From Rhodospirillum centenum SW (GTDB taxonomy: Bacteria > Pseudomonadota > Alphaproteobacteria > Azospirillales > Azospirillaceae): 64,000 nucleotides of DNA. The position numbers and the translations under genes were made by a program. How positions within the stretch are numbered: position 1 is the first letter of the stretch; each line of letters begins with the position of its first letter. The notes beneath the pieces were generated by a model. That model was not told where the DNA came from. It made no database searches and worked only from the letters and a program-made list of their open reading frames with translations. The stretch is taken from NCBI RefSeq assembly GCF_000016185.1, contig NC_011420.2, positions 2,705,001-2,769,000 of the forward strand, in the 5' to 3' direction. Positions 1 to 11,878 of this stretch are shown here, in pieces.

Positions 1-738
1 ACGGGGTCGTAACATTTTCTCCAAACGCCCGGTCCGGCGGGCTTTTCCGGGTCCCGGCCCGCACCCCGCCGGCGCCCCCCGGCGCGAAGCAACACAGGGG
101 AACCGGGCAGGCCGCCTGGACCCCGAGCCGATGGCCGGCCGTGCGATCGAGAGGGACGGACGCGGAGGACAGAGGGCGGAAGGCGGAAGGCGGAGGACGG
201 CGGAGAGGAGTGCCTGCAGGCGGAACCGCGCGGCGAGGGCGCACGCGGGAGCGCGGTGCGCGCGCGTGCATGTGTGCGAGGGTGCCTGGAAGAGGGGCAG
301 GGAAAGGGGGGCACGATACGGCAGCCCCCCCTGGCCGCCGCACGAGCGGACCGACTCAGCCGCCCTGCCCCACTCCAGCCTCCCCCCCCCGAGCGGGCGG
401 GGGAAGAGCCACCCCGCCGGCCATCCTCCCACCCGATCGGGTGGTGCAAATCCTTGCCGGATGCGCGAAAACCGACCGGAACAGGCGTTCCGGCCCGGAT
501 GTACGAACTATGTTCCCATTGACAGTGTTAATCCTGACACGCAAGGTTCGGAAACATTTGCCACAGGCGCCCTTTCCGGAGCGTCTGTGACCGGGTGGGG
601 CCGGGAACCGGGAGACCGGGTTGCCCGAAACCTGGGGCGGGACAGGGGAGTCCCGCGAGGAAGACGTCACCGGGCGGGGACATTCCCGGCCGGTTCGCAC
701 TGTCCGAGTGGGGGGACGATGACCATGGAGATCGAGCT
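1..738. other. non-coding stretch, no supported gene
   Basis: No reading frame here looks like a protein: the open frames are low-complexity Arg/Gly/Pro shadows of GC-rich DNA. It holds a purine-rich, imperfectly repeated patch around 170-210 (GGCGGAAGGC-type units). It also holds a slightly more AT-rich segment near 505-560 in which TTGACA at 519-524 could be a -35 element for the downstream peptidase gene. No convincing -10 follows, so the promoter is only a suggestion. Confidence 0.5.
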
Positions 739-2181
739 TTGCTGAGCCGGGGCGCCGTCACGGTGGCTGTCGCCGCCGCGATCGGTGGTCTGGCCCTGGC
801 TGCGACCCTGATCCCGAGCCGCACACCGCAGACGGAGACCGCGGTCGCGGATTCCGCCGGTGCCGGAGAGATGGCCCTGGCCGCCAAGGCCCTTGCCAAG
901 GCCCTGCCCGTCCCGCCCGACATCGACGCCCAGCAGGGCCTGGCGCTGGCCGGCGACGCCTGGGGCGACAACGAGGCGGTGGATGACCCGATCGAGCGCC
1001 GCCTGATCAGCCTGCGCCCCGGCGACACGCTGATGCAGATTCTGCTCAGGCAGGAGGTCCCCAAGGAGCACGCGCACGAGCTGGTGTCGGCCCTGCGCTC
1101 CGTCTACAACCCGCAGCGGCTGAAGAGCGGGCAGGAGATCGCCTTCCTGTTCGACCGCTCCGAGGGCGACGGCCGCTTCGTCGGGATCGAGTTCCAGCCG
1201 GCGGTCGAACGCTCCGTCTCCGTCAGCTTCGACGGCGTGCGGTTCCAGGCGGCCGAGGTGGCCAAGCCGCTCCAGCACCGGCTGTTCGCCGTGCGCGGCA
1301 CCATCGATTCGAGTCTCGCCCAGGCCGCCAGCGAGGCGGGCGTGCCGATCGCCGTCCAGTCGATCCTGATCAACAAGATGTTCAACTATGATGTCGACTG
1401 GCAGCGCGACATCCAGCCCGGCGACCGTTTCGAGGTTCTGTACGAGCTGCTGACGACGGAGACGGGCGAGATCGCGCGGGTCGGCAAGGTCAGCTACGCG
1501 GCGCTCACGCTGTCCGGCAAGCGCCGGGAACTGTTCCTGTTCGAGGATGCGGACGGCCGCCCCGACTACTTCACCCGCAAGGGCGAATCGGTGCGCAAGG
1601 CCCTGCTCCGGACCCCGGTGGACGGGGCCAAGCTGACCTCCGGCTTCGGCATGCGGATGCACCCGCTGCTGGGCTACAGCAAGATGCACAAGGGGGTGGA
1701 TTTCGGTGCCCCCACCGGCACCCCGATCTACGCCGCCGGCGACGGCGTGATCGAGGAGATCGGGGCCAAGGGAGCCTACGGCAACTACATCCGCATCCGG
1801 CACAACCGCGAGATCGCCACGGCCTATGCCCACCTGTCGCGTTTCGGCAGCGGTGCGCGGCGCGGCAGCCGGGTCTCCCAGGGCGAGGTGATCGGCTATG
1901 TCGGCACGACCGGCCGTTCCACCGGCCCGCACCTGCACTACGAGGTGATGCGCGGCGGCAAGCAGGTCAACCCGCTGTCGGTGGATCTGCCGACCGGACG
2001 CATCCTGGCCGGAAAGGAGCTGAAGAAGTTCCTGGCCGTGGCCGCAGAGCTGGAGCGCACCTTCACCGAGGAGCTGCAAGGCACCGAGGAGATGAAAGGC
2101 GGTGTCGATCTCCTGACCGTGAGCGGCAGCAGCCAACGCCCGGCCTCCCGCGGCGCATGCAGCAAGGCACCGGGCTGCTGA
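739..2181 (+). CDS. M23 family metallopeptidase (murein endopeptidase, MepM-like)
   Basis: A 480-residue exported or membrane-anchored peptidoglycan endopeptidase that should cut peptide cross-links in the periplasm. The N-terminus is a hydrophobic Ala/Leu/Val segment (about residues 5-25). An OapA/LysM-like region (RPGDTLMQILLRQEV) follows, then a C-terminal LytM/M23 domain. The zinc ligands are visible as HKGVD (H317, D321) and HLH (H398, H400). I chose TTG at 739 because GGAG lies 8 bases upstream and it starts directly at the signal segment; a GTG at 595 would add 48 residues of Gly/Pro-rich low-complexity sequence. An 8-codon frame (719-745, ATG to TGA) overlaps this start and might couple translation. 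A strong hairpin follows the gene. The family is secure; the bond cleaved is inferred. Confidence 0.88.
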   Translation: MLSRGAVTVAVAAAIGGLALAATLIPSRTPQTETAVADSAGAGEMALAAKALAKALPVPPDIDAQQGLALAGDAWGDNEAVDDPIERRLISLRPGDTLMQILLRQEVPKEHAHELVSALRSVYNPQRLKSGQEIAFLFDRSEGDGRFVGIEFQPAVERSVSVSFDGVRFQAAEVAKPLQHRLFAVRGTIDSSLAQAASEAGVPIAVQSILINKMFNYDVDWQRDIQPGDRFEVLYELLTTETGEIARVGKVSYAALTLSGKRRELFLFEDADGRPDYFTRKGESVRKALLRTPVDGAKLTSGFGMRMHPLLGYSKMHKGVDFGAPTGTPIYAAGDGVIEEIGAKGAYGNYIRIRHNREIATAYAHLSRFGSGARRGSRVSQGEVIGYVGTTGRSTGPHLHYEVMRGGKQVNPLSVDLPTGRILAGKELKKFLAVAAELERTFTEELQGTEEMKGGVDLLTVSGSSQRPASRGACSKAPGC

Positions 2182-2216
2182 GCCTTCCGCCGAGCCCTCC
2201 GCCCCCTGTCCTCTGC

Positions 2217-2250
2217 AACGGCCGGTCTCCCACGACCGGCCGTTTCCGTT
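2217..2250 (+). terminator. Rho-independent-type hairpin after M23 gene
   Basis: A perfect 11-bp stem (AACGGCCGGTC, 2217-2227, with its complement at 2234-2244) around a 6-base loop, followed by TCCGTT. It lies in the 82-base gap between the peptidase and the rhomboid gene, so it probably ends or reduces read-through from the peptidase. Confidence 0.65.
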
Positions 2251-2263
2251 CGGGGAGCCATGG

Positions 2264-2968
2264 ATGATCCCGCTCAGGACCGATGTCCCTGTCCGCCGAC
2301 GCCCGCGGGTCGTCTGGACCCTGCTGGCGGTCAACACGCTGGTGTTCCTCTGGCAGACGACCCTGGGGCCGCGGCAGTCCTTCCTGCTGGCGGTGCACTG
2401 GGCGCTGGTGCCGCGGCGCTATTCCGACCCCGCCTGGGCCCTGGCTGTGGGGCTGGACCCGGCGAACCAGTGGCCGCTGCTGACCAACACCTTCCTGCAC
2501 GGCGGCTGGCTGCACCTGATCGCCAACATGTGGACGCTCTGGCTGTTCGGCGCGGCCGTGGAGGACCGCATGGGCCATCTCCGGTTCGCCCTGTTCTATG
2601 TCCTGTGCGGGGTGCTGGCGAGCTGGGCCCACATGGCCGCCTATCCGACGAGCGAGGTGCCGGCGCTGGGTGCCTCGGGCGCCATCGCGGCCGTTCTGGG
2701 CGCCCACATCACGCTGCATCCGCGCTCGCGGGTGCTGCTGCTGGTGCCGATTCTCTTCATCCCCCTGATCCTGCCGGTGACGACCTGGGCCTATGCCGCC
2801 GTCTGGTTCGGTCTGCAGGTGCTGCAGGGAGCCGGCGACCTGCTGATGCCCGAGATGGGCGGCGGCATCGCCTGGTGGGCGCATATCGGGGGATTCGTCG
2901 CCGGGCTGGCGGTCGTGCGCTTCCTGGCCCCGCCCGACCCGCCGGACCCGTCCGCCCGCCGGCCGTAG
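2264..2968 (+). CDS. rhomboid family intramembrane serine protease
   Basis: A 234-residue polytopic membrane protein of the S54 family, which cleaves transmembrane substrates within the bilayer. Family marks are visible in order. First comes a loop and helix with HGGWLHLIANMWTLWLFG. Next is the nucleophile motif GASG with S138. Last is the general-base helix AHIGGFVAGL with H207, giving the Ser-His dyad. The central region has six hydrophobic helices, matching the basic bacterial rhomboid core, and no soluble domain is added. The ATG at 2264 follows a GGGGAG ribosome site. It converges on clpB, with a shared hairpin between them. Substrates cannot be inferred. Confidence 0.88.
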   Translation: MIPLRTDVPVRRRPRVVWTLLAVNTLVFLWQTTLGPRQSFLLAVHWALVPRRYSDPAWALAVGLDPANQWPLLTNTFLHGGWLHLIANMWTLWLFGAAVEDRMGHLRFALFYVLCGVLASWAHMAAYPTSEVPALGASGAIAAVLGAHITLHPRSRVLLLVPILFIPLILPVTTWAYAAVWFGLQVLQGAGDLLMPEMGGGIAWWAHIGGFVAGLAVVRFLAPPDPPDPSARRP

Positions 2969-2991
2969 CGGGCGGAGCGTCCGGAGAGAAG

Positions 2992-3040
2992 GACCCCGCG
3001 GCCGGGAACCGGCGGACCGGCTCCCGGGACCGCGGGGGTC
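2992..3040. terminator. hairpin between convergent rhomboid and clpB genes
   Basis: GACCCCGCGG at 2992-3001 pairs with CCGCGGGGGTC at 3030-3040 (one bulged base) and extends inward through CCGGGA/TCCCGG. It is placed between two convergent stop codons and could serve both strands. There is no T-tract, so the assignment rests on position and stem strength. Confidence 0.5.
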
Positions 3041-3046
3041 ACCGGG

Positions 3047-5692
<2,646 letters not shown>

Positions 5693-5910
5693 GGGACCTT
5701 CACTCCCTCGGCTAGCGGCCGGATCAGCGTCCCGCATGGGCCCGCCCCGGCCATGATCCACGTCAAAGTGCGATCCTGGGGATGCATCGGGAGATGTGGG
5801 ACGCCCCGGCCGGCCGCGCAAGGGAGCGGACGGGAAGCGCGGGGCGCATCCGAAGGTCCCGGCGGCCCCCGCGTTGACAGGACCGGACCGCACGGCCATA
5901 AGCTTGGGGC

Positions 5911-6717
5911 ATGTCGCAGACGTCCGGCCCGGCGCGCATCGCCGCCATCCATTATTATCCGGTCAAGGGCCTGTCGGCCCAGTCGCTGCCGGCGGTGACG
6001 CTGGCCCCGGGGATGGGCCTGCCCCACGACCGGCGCTTCGCCATCCTGCACGGGGCCAGCAGCTACGACCCCGAGGACCCGGTCTGGCGGCCGAAGACGA
6101 ACTATCTGACGCTGATGCGGGACGAGAAGCTGGCCACGCTGGAGGCCCGCTACGACCCCGACACCTGCATGCTGGTGCTGAACCGCGCCGGCAAGCCGGT
6201 GGCACGCGGGCGGATCGACACGGCCACGGGCCGGCTGCTGATCGACCAGTTCCTGGCCGCCTACATGAAGGGCAGCGCCGCCCCGGGTCCCTACAAGCTG
6301 ATCGATTCGCCGCCGCCCGCGGCCGGGGCGCCGCACGGGCACATGTTCTCCGACATCCAGGACAGGGCGGTGTCGCTGATCAACCTCGCCAGCGTCCACG
6401 ACCTGGAGCGGGTGACCCAGCGGCCGGTGAACCCGCTGCGCTTCCGCGGCAACCTGCACCTGGAAGGGCTGGAGCCCTGGGCCGAGGCGGCCTGGGTGGG
6501 GCGGCGGGTCCGCGTCGGCACGGCCCTGCTCGAGGTGTTCAAGACCATCACCCGCTGCGCCGCGACCGAGGTGGACCCGGAGACGGGGGAGCGCGACCTG
6601 CCGGTGGTGAAGTCGCTGCAACGGGGCTTCGGCCACGTCACCTGCGGCATCTATGCCCGCGTCCTGGCGGGCGGCATGGTGACGGTGGGCGACACGATCG
6701 GGCCGGTCGAGGCCTGA
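5911..6717 (+). CDS. MOSC domain-containing protein
   Basis: A 268-residue protein with the two-part architecture of MOSC oxidoreductases: an N-terminal MOSC_N beta-barrel ([14 protein letters not shown] near residue 15) and a C-terminal MOSC domain. The conserved cysteine is in the [19 protein letters not shown] segment near residue 215. Proteins of this build bind molybdenum cofactor or use sulfur chemistry (YcbX/mARC-like); the substrate is unknown here. It is an isolated plus-strand gene between two minus-strand genes, divergent from clpB and convergent with the DUF4167 gene. Confidence 0.85.
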   Translation: MSQTSGPARIAAIHYYPVKGLSAQSLPAVTLAPGMGLPHDRRFAILHGASSYDPEDPVWRPKTNYLTLMRDEKLATLEARYDPDTCMLVLNRAGKPVARGRIDTATGRLLIDQFLAAYMKGSAAPGPYKLIDSPPPAAGAPHGHMFSDIQDRAVSLINLASVHDLERVTQRPVNPLRFRGNLHLEGLEPWAEAAWVGRRVRVGTALLEVFKTITRCAATEVDPETGERDLPVVKSLQRGFGHVTCGIYARVLAGGMVTVGDTIGPVEA

Positions 6718-6747
6718 TCCGGGGACTCGTACCGGCGAAGCCCCAGA

Positions 6748-6779
6748 CTGGCGAGACGTGACACTGGCGAAACGTGACC
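6748..6779. repeat. 16-bp tandem duplication downstream of MOSC gene
   Basis: Two adjacent 16-base copies (6748-6763 and 6764-6779) of CTGGCGARACGTGACM, differing at two positions, lying 30 bases past the MOSC stop codon. This is one of several 15/16-bp tandem duplications in the window. Confidence 0.8.
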
Positions 6780-6790
6780 CGCCGCGCCGG

Positions 6791-6811
6791 GCGGCGGCCG
6801 GATGCCGCCGC
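6791..6811. terminator. GC hairpin between convergent genes
   Basis: GCGGCGGC (6791-6798), loop CGGAT, GCCGCCGC (6804-6811), between the stops of the MOSC gene (plus) and the DUF4167 gene (minus). No T-tract; a possible shared terminator. Confidence 0.4.
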
Positions 6812-6823
6812 CGCGGGGAAGGG

Positions 6824-7225
6824 TCAGGCCGTCATCGGCTCGCGGTCGTCCTCGCCGCCCTCGGCATCGTCGCCATCGTCGTCACCGTCGTCCATGCCGT
6901 TGCCCTGGGCATGGCCGTTGCCGTCGCCACGGGCACCGCCCTGGCGCTGGCGGCTCTCCTGCTCGTTGATCTGGCAGATGATCCGGTAATAGTGCTCGGC
7001 GTGCTGGAGATAGTTCTCCGCCGCGACGCGGTCCCCCGAGGCCTGCGCATCGCGGGCCAGGGCCTGGTACTTCTCATAGATCTGGAAGGCATTGCCCCGG
7101 ATGCGCACATCCGGGCCGTTGCTGTCGAACGTCTGGTGACGCAGCGGTACGTTCTGACGGCGGCCCTGGTTGTTGTTGTTACCACCCCGGCCGCGCGAAC
7201 GCCTCGAGTTCGGTCCCTGTCTCAT
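6824..7225 (-). CDS. DUF4167 family protein
   Basis: A 133-residue protein of the alphaproteobacterial DUF4167 family, function unknown. The N-terminal third is basic and rich in Arg, Gly and Asn (MRQGPNSRRSRGRGGNNNN), which suggests nucleic-acid binding. The conserved core follows, with FDSNGPDVRIRGNAFQIYEKY, AARDAQASGDRVAAENYLQH and AEHYYRI. The C-terminus is acidic and low complexity (Asp/Gly/Glu), as often seen in the family. It lies downstream of prmC on the same strand, the usual location in this class, so a link to translation is an inference from context only. Confidence 0.88.
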   Translation of the reverse strand: MRQGPNSRRSRGRGGNNNNQGRRQNVPLRHQTFDSNGPDVRIRGNAFQIYEKYQALARDAQASGDRVAAENYLQHAEHYYRIICQINEQESRQRQGGARGDGNGHAQGNGMDDGDDDGDDAEGGEDDREPMTA

Positions 7226-7462
7226 TCGGATTTTGCTCTAGCCCCAGAAGTTGGCTGCCCTCCGGACATCGCCTGCGCATTCCGCTTCAGGCCATCGGCG
7301 CCGCCGTTACCGGCTTCCGCCCCCTGCCCCTGTCCGGGAGTCGTGACGCAGGACCGCGCCGGAGCGCCGGAGTCCGCGTGTGGCTGCGACCCTAAACGCA
7401 GCAGGGCGCCATTCCAACAGGTTTTTTCGCGTACAATGAAACGTCATTCCGGGAAAACGGCA

Positions 7463-8341
7463 CTATTCCGAGGTGATGGCCGGGGTGGGAGCAGCCTGCG
7501 CGATGGCGGCCCGGTCGCGCCCGGCAAGGTCGCGTACCGTCCCGACGGGGCCCAGCCCCGCCGCTTCCAGCAGTGCGGCCACCGCCGACGCCTGGTCGGC
7601 CCCGTGCTCCAGCACGGCCAGCCCGCCGGGCAGCAGCAGCCGCGGCAGCTCCGCCGCGATGGCGCGGTAGCAGTCCAGCCCGTCCGCGCCGCCCGCCAGC
7701 GCCCGGCGCGGTTCGTGCCGGGCCACCTCCGGCTCCAGCCCGTCGATCTCATCGTCGGGGATGTAGGGCGGGTTGCCGACGACGACGTCGAAGCGGGCGG
7801 CCTCCCCCAGTGCCGCGGCCCAGCTTCCGGCCAGGAAGCGGGCGCGGCCGGACAGGCCCAGCCGGCGGGCGTTCAGGGCGGCGGTGGCCGCCGCCGCCGG
7901 GCTGAGATCGACGCCCAGCCCCGTCGCCCGCGGATATTCGCTGAGCAGGGCCAGCAGGATGGCGCCGCTGCCGGTGCCGAGGTCGAGCAGGCGCAGCGGC
8001 GCCGTGCGGTCGGGCCGACGGCGCAGCACGGCCTCCACCACCGTCTCGGTATCCGGGCGGGGGATCAGCGTGTCCGGCGCCAGGGTCAGGTCCAGGCCCC
8101 AGAACTCCCAGCTTCCCAGCAGGCGTTGCAGCGGCTCGCGCGCGGCGCGGCGGGCCACCAGGGCGGCGAAGCGGGACGCGGCAGCGGCCTCGGGGCTGTC
8201 GGTGCCGTGCCGGCGCAGCGCGGCGCGCGGCAGGCCGAAGGCGGCCTCGGCCAGATACTCGGCATCCAGGCGCGGGCTGTCCACCCCCGCCGCCGCCAGC
8301 CGGGCCGCGGCCTCGCGCAGCAGGTCGGACAGCGTCGCCAT
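7463..8341 (-). CDS. prmC: peptide chain release factor N5-glutamine methyltransferase PrmC
   Basis: A 292-residue SAM-dependent enzyme that methylates the glutamine of the GGQ motif in release factors, raising termination efficiency. The N-terminal helical domain (about 1-80) binds the release factor. The Rossmann domain shows LLDLGTGSGAILLALL (SAM site), and the catalytic NPPYIPDDE motif contacts the glutamine. The start ATG lies 5 bases after the prfA stop, so the two are surely co-transcribed, pairing enzyme with substrate. Sequence after AIAQAA at the C-terminus is a short non-conserved tail. Confidence 0.95.
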   Translation of the reverse strand: MATLSDLLREAAARLAAAGVDSPRLDAEYLAEAAFGLPRAALRRHGTDSPEAAAASRFAALVARRAAREPLQRLLGSWEFWGLDLTLAPDTLIPRPDTETVVEAVLRRRPDRTAPLRLLDLGTGSGAILLALLSEYPRATGLGVDLSPAAAATAALNARRLGLSGRARFLAGSWAAALGEAARFDVVVGNPPYIPDDEIDGLEPEVARHEPRRALAGGADGLDCYRAIAAELPRLLLPGGLAVLEHGADQASAVAALLEAAGLGPVGTVRDLAGRDRAAIAQAAPTPAITSE

Positions 8342-8346
8342 GGCCG

Positions 8347-9429
<1,083 letters not shown>

Positions 9430-9566
9430 CAGATCGCTGGTCGTGTCGGGGCGGTCCAAACCGCTGGATATAGGCGATCCGCGTATCCCGGTCACGGGTT
9501 AACACGCACGGCTTTACGGCCGCAGGGGCATGAGCGAGGATGGGGCATCAAGGAGCGTCCGCACCG

Positions 9567-9878
9567 ATGCCGCCCCGGTTCCGTCGGCATTTCCTGGTCA
9601 CCGACCCGTCTCGGATCGAGTTCGATCCGGACAAGAGCGATCGGACGTTCGTGAACCGCGGGTTCGACTTCGCCTTCGCCGCCCTGGTCTTCCGAGGGGA
9701 GATCCTGCGCCGCCGGGATACGCGCCGGCAGGACGAGGACGTATTCCAGGTGATCGGAGAGGCTTCCGGCGTCGTCCTGTTCGTGGTCTATACTCAGCGG
9801 CACGGCCGCATCCGCATCATTTCCGCCCGCGCGGCAACCCGGGACGAGGCCCGCCTGTACCATGAGCGATCCGGTTAG
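9567..9878 (+). CDS. BrnT-like toxin (DUF497)
   Basis: About 103 residues resembling BrnT, an RNase-fold toxin that cleaves RNA and is neutralised by BrnA. Family marks seen: IEFDPDKSDRTFVNRGFDF (usually FEWDPAKA..NLRKHGVSF), then LVFRGEIL, VVLFVVYTQRHGRIRIISARAATRDEARLYHE. The normally conserved Lys-His before GVSF reads Asn-Arg here, so the sequence is somewhat divergent. I prefer the ATG at 9567, which has AAGGAG 11 bases upstream, over the ATG at 9540, which lacks properly spaced ribosome binding sequence. Its 3' end overlaps the next gene by 17 bases, the usual toxin-first arrangement. Confidence 0.75.
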   Translation: MPPRFRRHFLVTDPSRIEFDPDKSDRTFVNRGFDFAFAALVFRGEILRRRDTRRQDEDVFQVIGEASGVVLFVVYTQRHGRIRIISARAATRDEARLYHERSG

Positions 9879-10065
9879 GACTTCTGCCCCCCCCAGGGTG
9901 GACATGTCGCGCCTGCGCCAGGGGCCGAGCGCAGCGGACCTCCAGGACATTCCGCCGACCAGCGCCGCGGACTGGGAGGATGCGGAGTTGCTCGTCCCCG
10001 TCGATCCGGAGACCTGGAAGGATTTCCTGGCATTCCGGGAGAACCGCCGCCGGTCGAGCCGCTGA
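9862..10065 (+). CDS. BrnA-like antitoxin candidate
   Basis: A 67-residue protein whose start lies inside the end of the BrnT-like gene, giving a translationally coupled pair. BrnA antitoxins bind the toxin through an N-terminal region and DNA through a C-terminal ribbon-helix-helix. Here a middle segment DIPPTSAADWEDAELLVPVDPETWKDFLAF looks like the linker, beta-strand and first helix of that class, ending in a basic tail (RENRRRSSR). It is shorter than typical BrnA (about 80-100 residues), so the DNA-binding unit may be reduced. The assignment rests largely on position. Confidence 0.6.
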   Translation: MSDPVRTSAPPRVDMSRLRQGPSAADLQDIPPTSAADWEDAELLVPVDPETWKDFLAFRENRRRSSR

Positions 10066-10140
10066 CCGGTCGGCACACGGTCCTGACAGCCGACCGCCAG
10101 GACAGCCGACCACGGTCAAGGACCCGGCCGACCCGGCGCG

Positions 10141-10563
10141 TCACGCCCCCTGGCAGGCCGCGATCTGGCTCGGCACCGGGCGGCAGTGGCGGGTCAGGTT
10201 GCCGGGCATGACGACCTGCCGGTCCATGTAGACCGTGTGCGGCGTCCAGCCGGGGGCGCCGTAATCCTCCCGCATCGCCGGCGTGGGGGCATCGCTGCAC
10301 AGGATCAGGAACTCGTGGCCGCGCCCGTCGTCATCGGTGGCGACGCCGACCATCTCGCCGCAACCGCGCACGCCGCGGGAGACGATGACGCGGCCGACCC
10401 GGAGGTCGTCCTGCGGGGAGAGCGGGCCGATGGCGCGCGCGGTGATCGCCCGCACCCGCTCCCCGGCCTCATCCTCCCCGCCGCAGCCGGCCAGCAGCGG
10501 CAGGACCAGCGCCAGCGCCGCCAGGGCGCCGGCGCGCGCGACGACGGGCCTACTCCGCCGCAA
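10141..10563 (-). CDS. hypothetical lipoprotein
   Basis: A 140-residue protein with a lipoprotein signal: Arg-rich start, hydrophobic stretch and lipobox LLAGC with C27. The mature part contains three further cysteines ([21 protein letters not shown], near the end ACQGA). I do not recognise a family. The start lies 14 bases inside the 3' end of ispG on the same strand, so it is probably translated from the same message. A role in the cell envelope is all that can be said. Confidence 0.7.
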   Translation of the reverse strand: MRRSRPVVARAGALAALALVLPLLAGCGGEDEAGERVRAITARAIGPLSPQDDLRVGRVIVSRGVRGCGEMVGVATDDDGRGHEFLILCSDAPTPAMREDYGAPGWTPHTVYMDRQVVMPGNLTRHCRPVPSQIAACQGA

Positions 10564-11683
10564 CGGCGGCCTCGTCCTTCTTCGCCGCCTCGATCTCGGC
10601 GGCCTTCTGCTCGACCAGCCCGACCAGATGCTCGACGATGCCTTCGTCCTTCAGCCGGTGCGCCGGCACGCCGCCGAGATAGACCTGGTGGGTGCCCTTG
10701 CCGCCGCCGGTGAAGCCGATGTCGGTCATCGTCGCCTCACCCGGGCCGTTCACGACGCAGCCGATGACGCTGACCGTCAGCGGCGTCGTGATGTGGGACA
10801 GCCGCTCCTCCAGCACCTCCACGGTCTTGATCACGTCGAAGCGCTGCCGGGCGCAGGACGGGCAGGAGATGACGGTGACGCCGCGGCGGCGCAGGCCGAG
10901 GCTCTTCAGCATCTCATAGGCGACCTTCACCTCTTCCACCGGGTCGGCGGAGAGCGAGACGCGGATCGTGTCGCCGATGCCCGACCAGAGCAGCATGCCC
11001 AGGCCGATGGAGGACTTCACGGTGCCGGCGCGCAGGCCGCCGGCCTCGGTGATGCCGATGTGCAGGGGATAGTCGCAGGCTTCCGCCAGCCCCTGATAGG
11101 CGGCGACGGCCAGGAACACGTCCGACGCCTTGACGCTGATCTTGAAGTTCCGGAAGTCGTGGTCCTCCAGGATGCGCGCATGGTCCATCGCGCTCTCCAC
11201 CAGCGCCTCCGGGCAGGGCTCGCCGTACTTCTCCAGCAGGCTCTGCTCCAGGCTGCCGGCGTTCACGCCGATGCGGATGGAGCAGCCATGGTCCTTCGCG
11301 GCCTTCACCACCTCGGCCACGCGGTCGGCGCTGCCGATGTTGCCCGGATTGATCCGCAGGCAGGAGGCGCCGGCCTCCGCCGCCTCGATGGCGCGGCGGT
11401 AATGGAAATGGATGTCGGCGACGATCGGGATGCGCGCCGCCTTCACGATCTCCTTCAGCGCCTCCGTGCTCTCCTGGTCGGGGCAGGAGACGCGGACGAT
11501 GTCGGCTCCGGCCTCCTCGACCCGGCGGATCTGCTCGATGGTCGCCTTGGCGTCGGCGGTGACCGTGTTGGTCATGGTCTGGACGCTGATCGGCGCGTCG
11601 CCGCCGACGGGCATCGTGCCGACCATGATCTGGCGGCTCTTGCGGCGCTGGATCTGGCGCCAGGGTCGGATGGCAGCGGTCAT
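10550..11683 (-). CDS. ispG: flavodoxin-dependent 4-hydroxy-3-methylbut-2-enyl-diphosphate synthase
   Basis: A 377-residue [4Fe-4S] enzyme of the MEP pathway, converting MEcPP to HMBPP for isoprenoid (quinone, carotenoid) synthesis. The N-terminal TIM barrel begins with the typical [25 protein letters not shown]. The C-terminal cluster ligands are visible in [12 protein letters not shown] and [12 protein letters not shown]. Length matches the short bacterial form. It lies 195 bases downstream of the rodZ-like gene on the same strand, an arrangement found in many proteobacteria (rodZ-ispG). Confidence 0.96.
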   Translation of the reverse strand: MTAAIRPWRQIQRRKSRQIMVGTMPVGGDAPISVQTMTNTVTADAKATIEQIRRVEEAGADIVRVSCPDQESTEALKEIVKAARIPIVADIHFHYRRAIEAAEAGASCLRINPGNIGSADRVAEVVKAAKDHGCSIRIGVNAGSLEQSLLEKYGEPCPEALVESAMDHARILEDHDFRNFKISVKASDVFLAVAAYQGLAEACDYPLHIGITEAGGLRAGTVKSSIGLGMLLWSGIGDTIRVSLSADPVEEVKVAYEMLKSLGLRRRGVTVISCPSCARQRFDVIKTVEVLEERLSHITTPLTVSVIGCVVNGPGEATMTDIGFTGGGKGTHQVYLGGVPAHRLKDEGIVEHLVGLVEQKAAEIEAAKKDEAAVAAE

Positions 11684-11878
11684 GGCTCGATCGGGTCCGG
11701 TTTCCGGTTGCAGCCCCGGGACGCGGCGTCACGGGGGACGAACGACTGCCCCGCAGAGCGGCTCACCGCCCCCGCGGGGGTGAAGAGAAAGTGCGGCCGA
11801 TGCGCACCGGGATCAAGGGCGCAAACCAGCGCGGCACCCCCGCGCGCCGGCATCACCCGCCGCGCGCCGCCGGCCGCG

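Noticed and set aside
131-745. Open frames in the first 745 bases
   Set aside because: Arg/Gly/Pro low complexity with no family resemblance; three overlapping frames are equally open.
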